Source: Deltaproteobacteria bacterium (GTDB lineage Bacteria; Desulfobacterota; GWC2-55-46; S146-70). Taken from it: a stretch of DNA of 7,102 nt. The stretch spans positions 1-7,102 of the forward strand of contig WGFD01000005.1 of the NCBI GenBank assembly GCA_015492395.1. Direction: 5' to 3'. This document shows positions 5,961 to 7,102 of the stretch, one piece after another (within the stretch, counting starts at the first letter, position 1; every line of letters begins with the position of its first letter). The notes beneath the pieces are model-generated. The model searched no databases. It was not told the origin of the DNA and saw only the letters and a program-made list of their open reading frames with translations. Made by a program: the position numbers and the translations under genes.

Positions 5961-7102
5961 TTATCCTGCCATGAAACCCCTTCTGAAATATCTGTAGAGA
6001 AATAGCTCTATGAAGAGTACAAGCATGGCAACGGTTGCGGAGATGACATATACCTTACGGTCCGGCGGCTCTTCCAGGAGCAGCCAATACCAGGGGGTCA
6101 TGGTATGCCTGGAACCGGTCTCACCGTTACTGCCGTCCCAGCTTGCGAAGGCGACAGGCATGAAGACACCCGTCTCAAATCGTGTGGAACCGGCGCCCCT
6201 TGGACCTTTCACTACCACCCTCCACACGCCCTCTCTATAGATTCCCACACCGCTTAACGGACCATCAACTCTCTTAACCTTTATGCCGGAGATCCCGGAG
6301 CCATTGGCAATCCGCAAGGTCTGAGGAGAGTCCGTCGTACCGCTCTTCCAAAACCAGATATTTACAGGGTGCATGCTGTCTCCATGCCCGAAGTAAGGCA
6401 TCTCCGACCCGTACAAAGGGAGGTCCGCCGAAAACTGGACGGCCACACCGTCTTCATAGAGGTCCCCCTCGGCCAGCCTGAGTGCCTTACTGTCACCGGG
6501 TATGCTCATGGTCCTGTCGTCCCACTGAAGTAGAAAGGCGATCTCATCCTTATTGTACAACGCCTTCACCCCTATCGTGTCGTTTGTGGAGACAAACAAC
6601 CTCCTCTCGGCGAGCAACTGAGGTATCAACCTAAGGTTGACGGTCTCCGCCACGAGCCACCTGGGGTCATCGGCGGTGTCAGGCAGATCTCCGTCAATAC
6701 CCTCAGCCCTTATGACCACCTCACCTCCCCTGATGATCTTGGATTCATCGTTCAGGGACGATACGTAGTTGGCAACATACCAGCGCTCCTTCCCTGTCAT
6801 GGACTTCCTGTTCAAGGGATCGGAGAATGAGGGCATCTGCGTCCCCGGTATCCCGACGGTCACCGTCCTGTATATTTCCTCCGGGCTGTTTCCGAACTTG
6901 AAGGTCCAACCCTTCGTCAGATTTCTGGGCCATGTCCTGAAGCCCCAATCGTCCTTCAGAACCTTGGTTGCCACCCCGGTCCCCCTCGCGCCATGACACC
7001 CGGCACACCTCTCTTTAAAGAGCGATCTTCCCTTTTCAATCCCGTCAGCAGACGGCTCCATTCCGTCCACAACTTCTATCCCATTTATGGGTTCCTCGAA
7101 CC
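5961..7102 (-). CDS. membrane-anchored cytochrome c / EB_dh heme-domain protein, N-terminus beyond the window
   Basis: This is a periplasm-facing respiratory electron-transfer protein. The frame is open to base 7102; in-frame codons upstream of the GTG at 7070 read FEEPINGIEVV, so the true start is outside the window. Counting from that GTG, a class I cytochrome c domain covers about 10-108: CAGCH at 22-26 (bases 6993-7007) for covalent heme, and a likely axial Met at 79 in GTQMPSF. An ethylbenzene-dehydrogenase-type heme b domain (EB_dh, as in the gamma subunits of DMSO-reductase-family enzymes) covers about 113-332. It has a PYFGHGD...PVNIWFWKSG region (225-244) and VAFASWDGSN (306-315). 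A single C-terminal transmembrane helix (about 340-359) followed by RRGF anchors it to the inner membrane. Such fusions occur in quinol-oxidising or nitrite/molybdo-enzyme complexes; the partners would be encoded beyond the right edge. Which complex it serves is unknown. Confidence 0.85.
   Translation of the reverse strand, partial: FEEPINGIEVVDGMEPSADGIEKGRSLFKERCAGCHGARGTGVATKVLKDDWGFRTWPRNLTKGWTFKFGNSPEEIYRTVTVGIPGTQMPSFSDPLNRKSMTGKERWYVANYVSSLNDESKIIRGGEVVIRAEGIDGDLPDTADDPRWLVAETVNLRLIPQLLAERRLFVSTNDTIGVKALYNKDEIAFLLQWDDRTMSIPGDSKALRLAEGDLYEDGVAVQFSADLPLYGSEMPYFGHGDSMHPVNIWFWKSGTTDSPQTLRIANGSGISGIKVKRVDGPLSGVGIYREGVWRVVVKGPRGAGSTRFETGVFMPVAFASWDGSNGETGSRHTMTPWYWLLLEEPPDRKVYVISATVAMLVLFIELFLYRYFRRGFMAG

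Noticed and set aside
7068..7070. GTG as the start of the cytochrome protein
   Set aside because: The frame stays open to the window edge and there is no signal peptide after this GTG, although CAGCH needs export. The real start must be further upstream.

Overview
The window looks like chromosomal DNA of a Gram-negative, respiring bacterium. The LPS-core-type glycosyltransferase and lipid-linked sugar machinery suggest an outer membrane, and a membrane-anchored c-type cytochrome fused to an ethylbenzene-dehydrogenase-type heme domain suggests anaerobic or microaerobic respiration. Base composition looks near 50% GC by eye, with frequent AGG (Arg) and ATA (Ile) codons. Together these fit Nitrospirota or Desulfobacterota-like lineages, but this is a low-confidence inference. 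I see no tRNA, rRNA, CRISPR, insertion sequence or phage gene.

Bases 1-5063 (+ strand) hold a tightly packed envelope-sugar locus in two blocks. Block one is a PAP2 phosphatase, cut by the left edge, that overlaps by 4 bases an ArnT-like GT39 membrane glycosyltransferase with a TTG start. A 111-base AT-rich gap follows, with a weak terminator-like hairpin and a perfect 7-bp inverted repeat near a possible promoter. Block two is a GtrB/DPM1-like polyprenyl-phosphate glycosyltransferase, a flippase-like UPF0104/AglD-type membrane protein (11-base overlap), a Trm112-family zinc-ribbon protein, and a WaaE/KdtX-like GT2 (1-base overlap). The simplest model is as follows. The GtrB-like enzyme charges polyprenyl phosphate with a sugar on the cytoplasmic face. 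The UPF0104-type protein may help move lipids across the membrane. The GT39 enzyme transfers the sugar on the periplasmic face, and the PAP2 enzyme recycles lipid phosphate or dephosphorylates lipid A. The WaaE-like enzyme would extend the LPS inner core.

Bases 5064-5960 hold a bulged 12-bp hairpin, a small secreted ComEA-like helix-hairpin-helix protein on the - strand, and a divergent 73-residue two-helix membrane protein that I do not recognise. Each of the two genes has its own good sigma-70-like promoter in the AT-rich gap between them. Bases 5961-7102 (- strand) hold the C-terminal part of the cytochrome c/EB_dh protein, which runs off the right edge. Apart from the unknown small protein and possible altered heme ligands in the cytochrome, the content is recognisable families. 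I did not find a convincing undescribed system.
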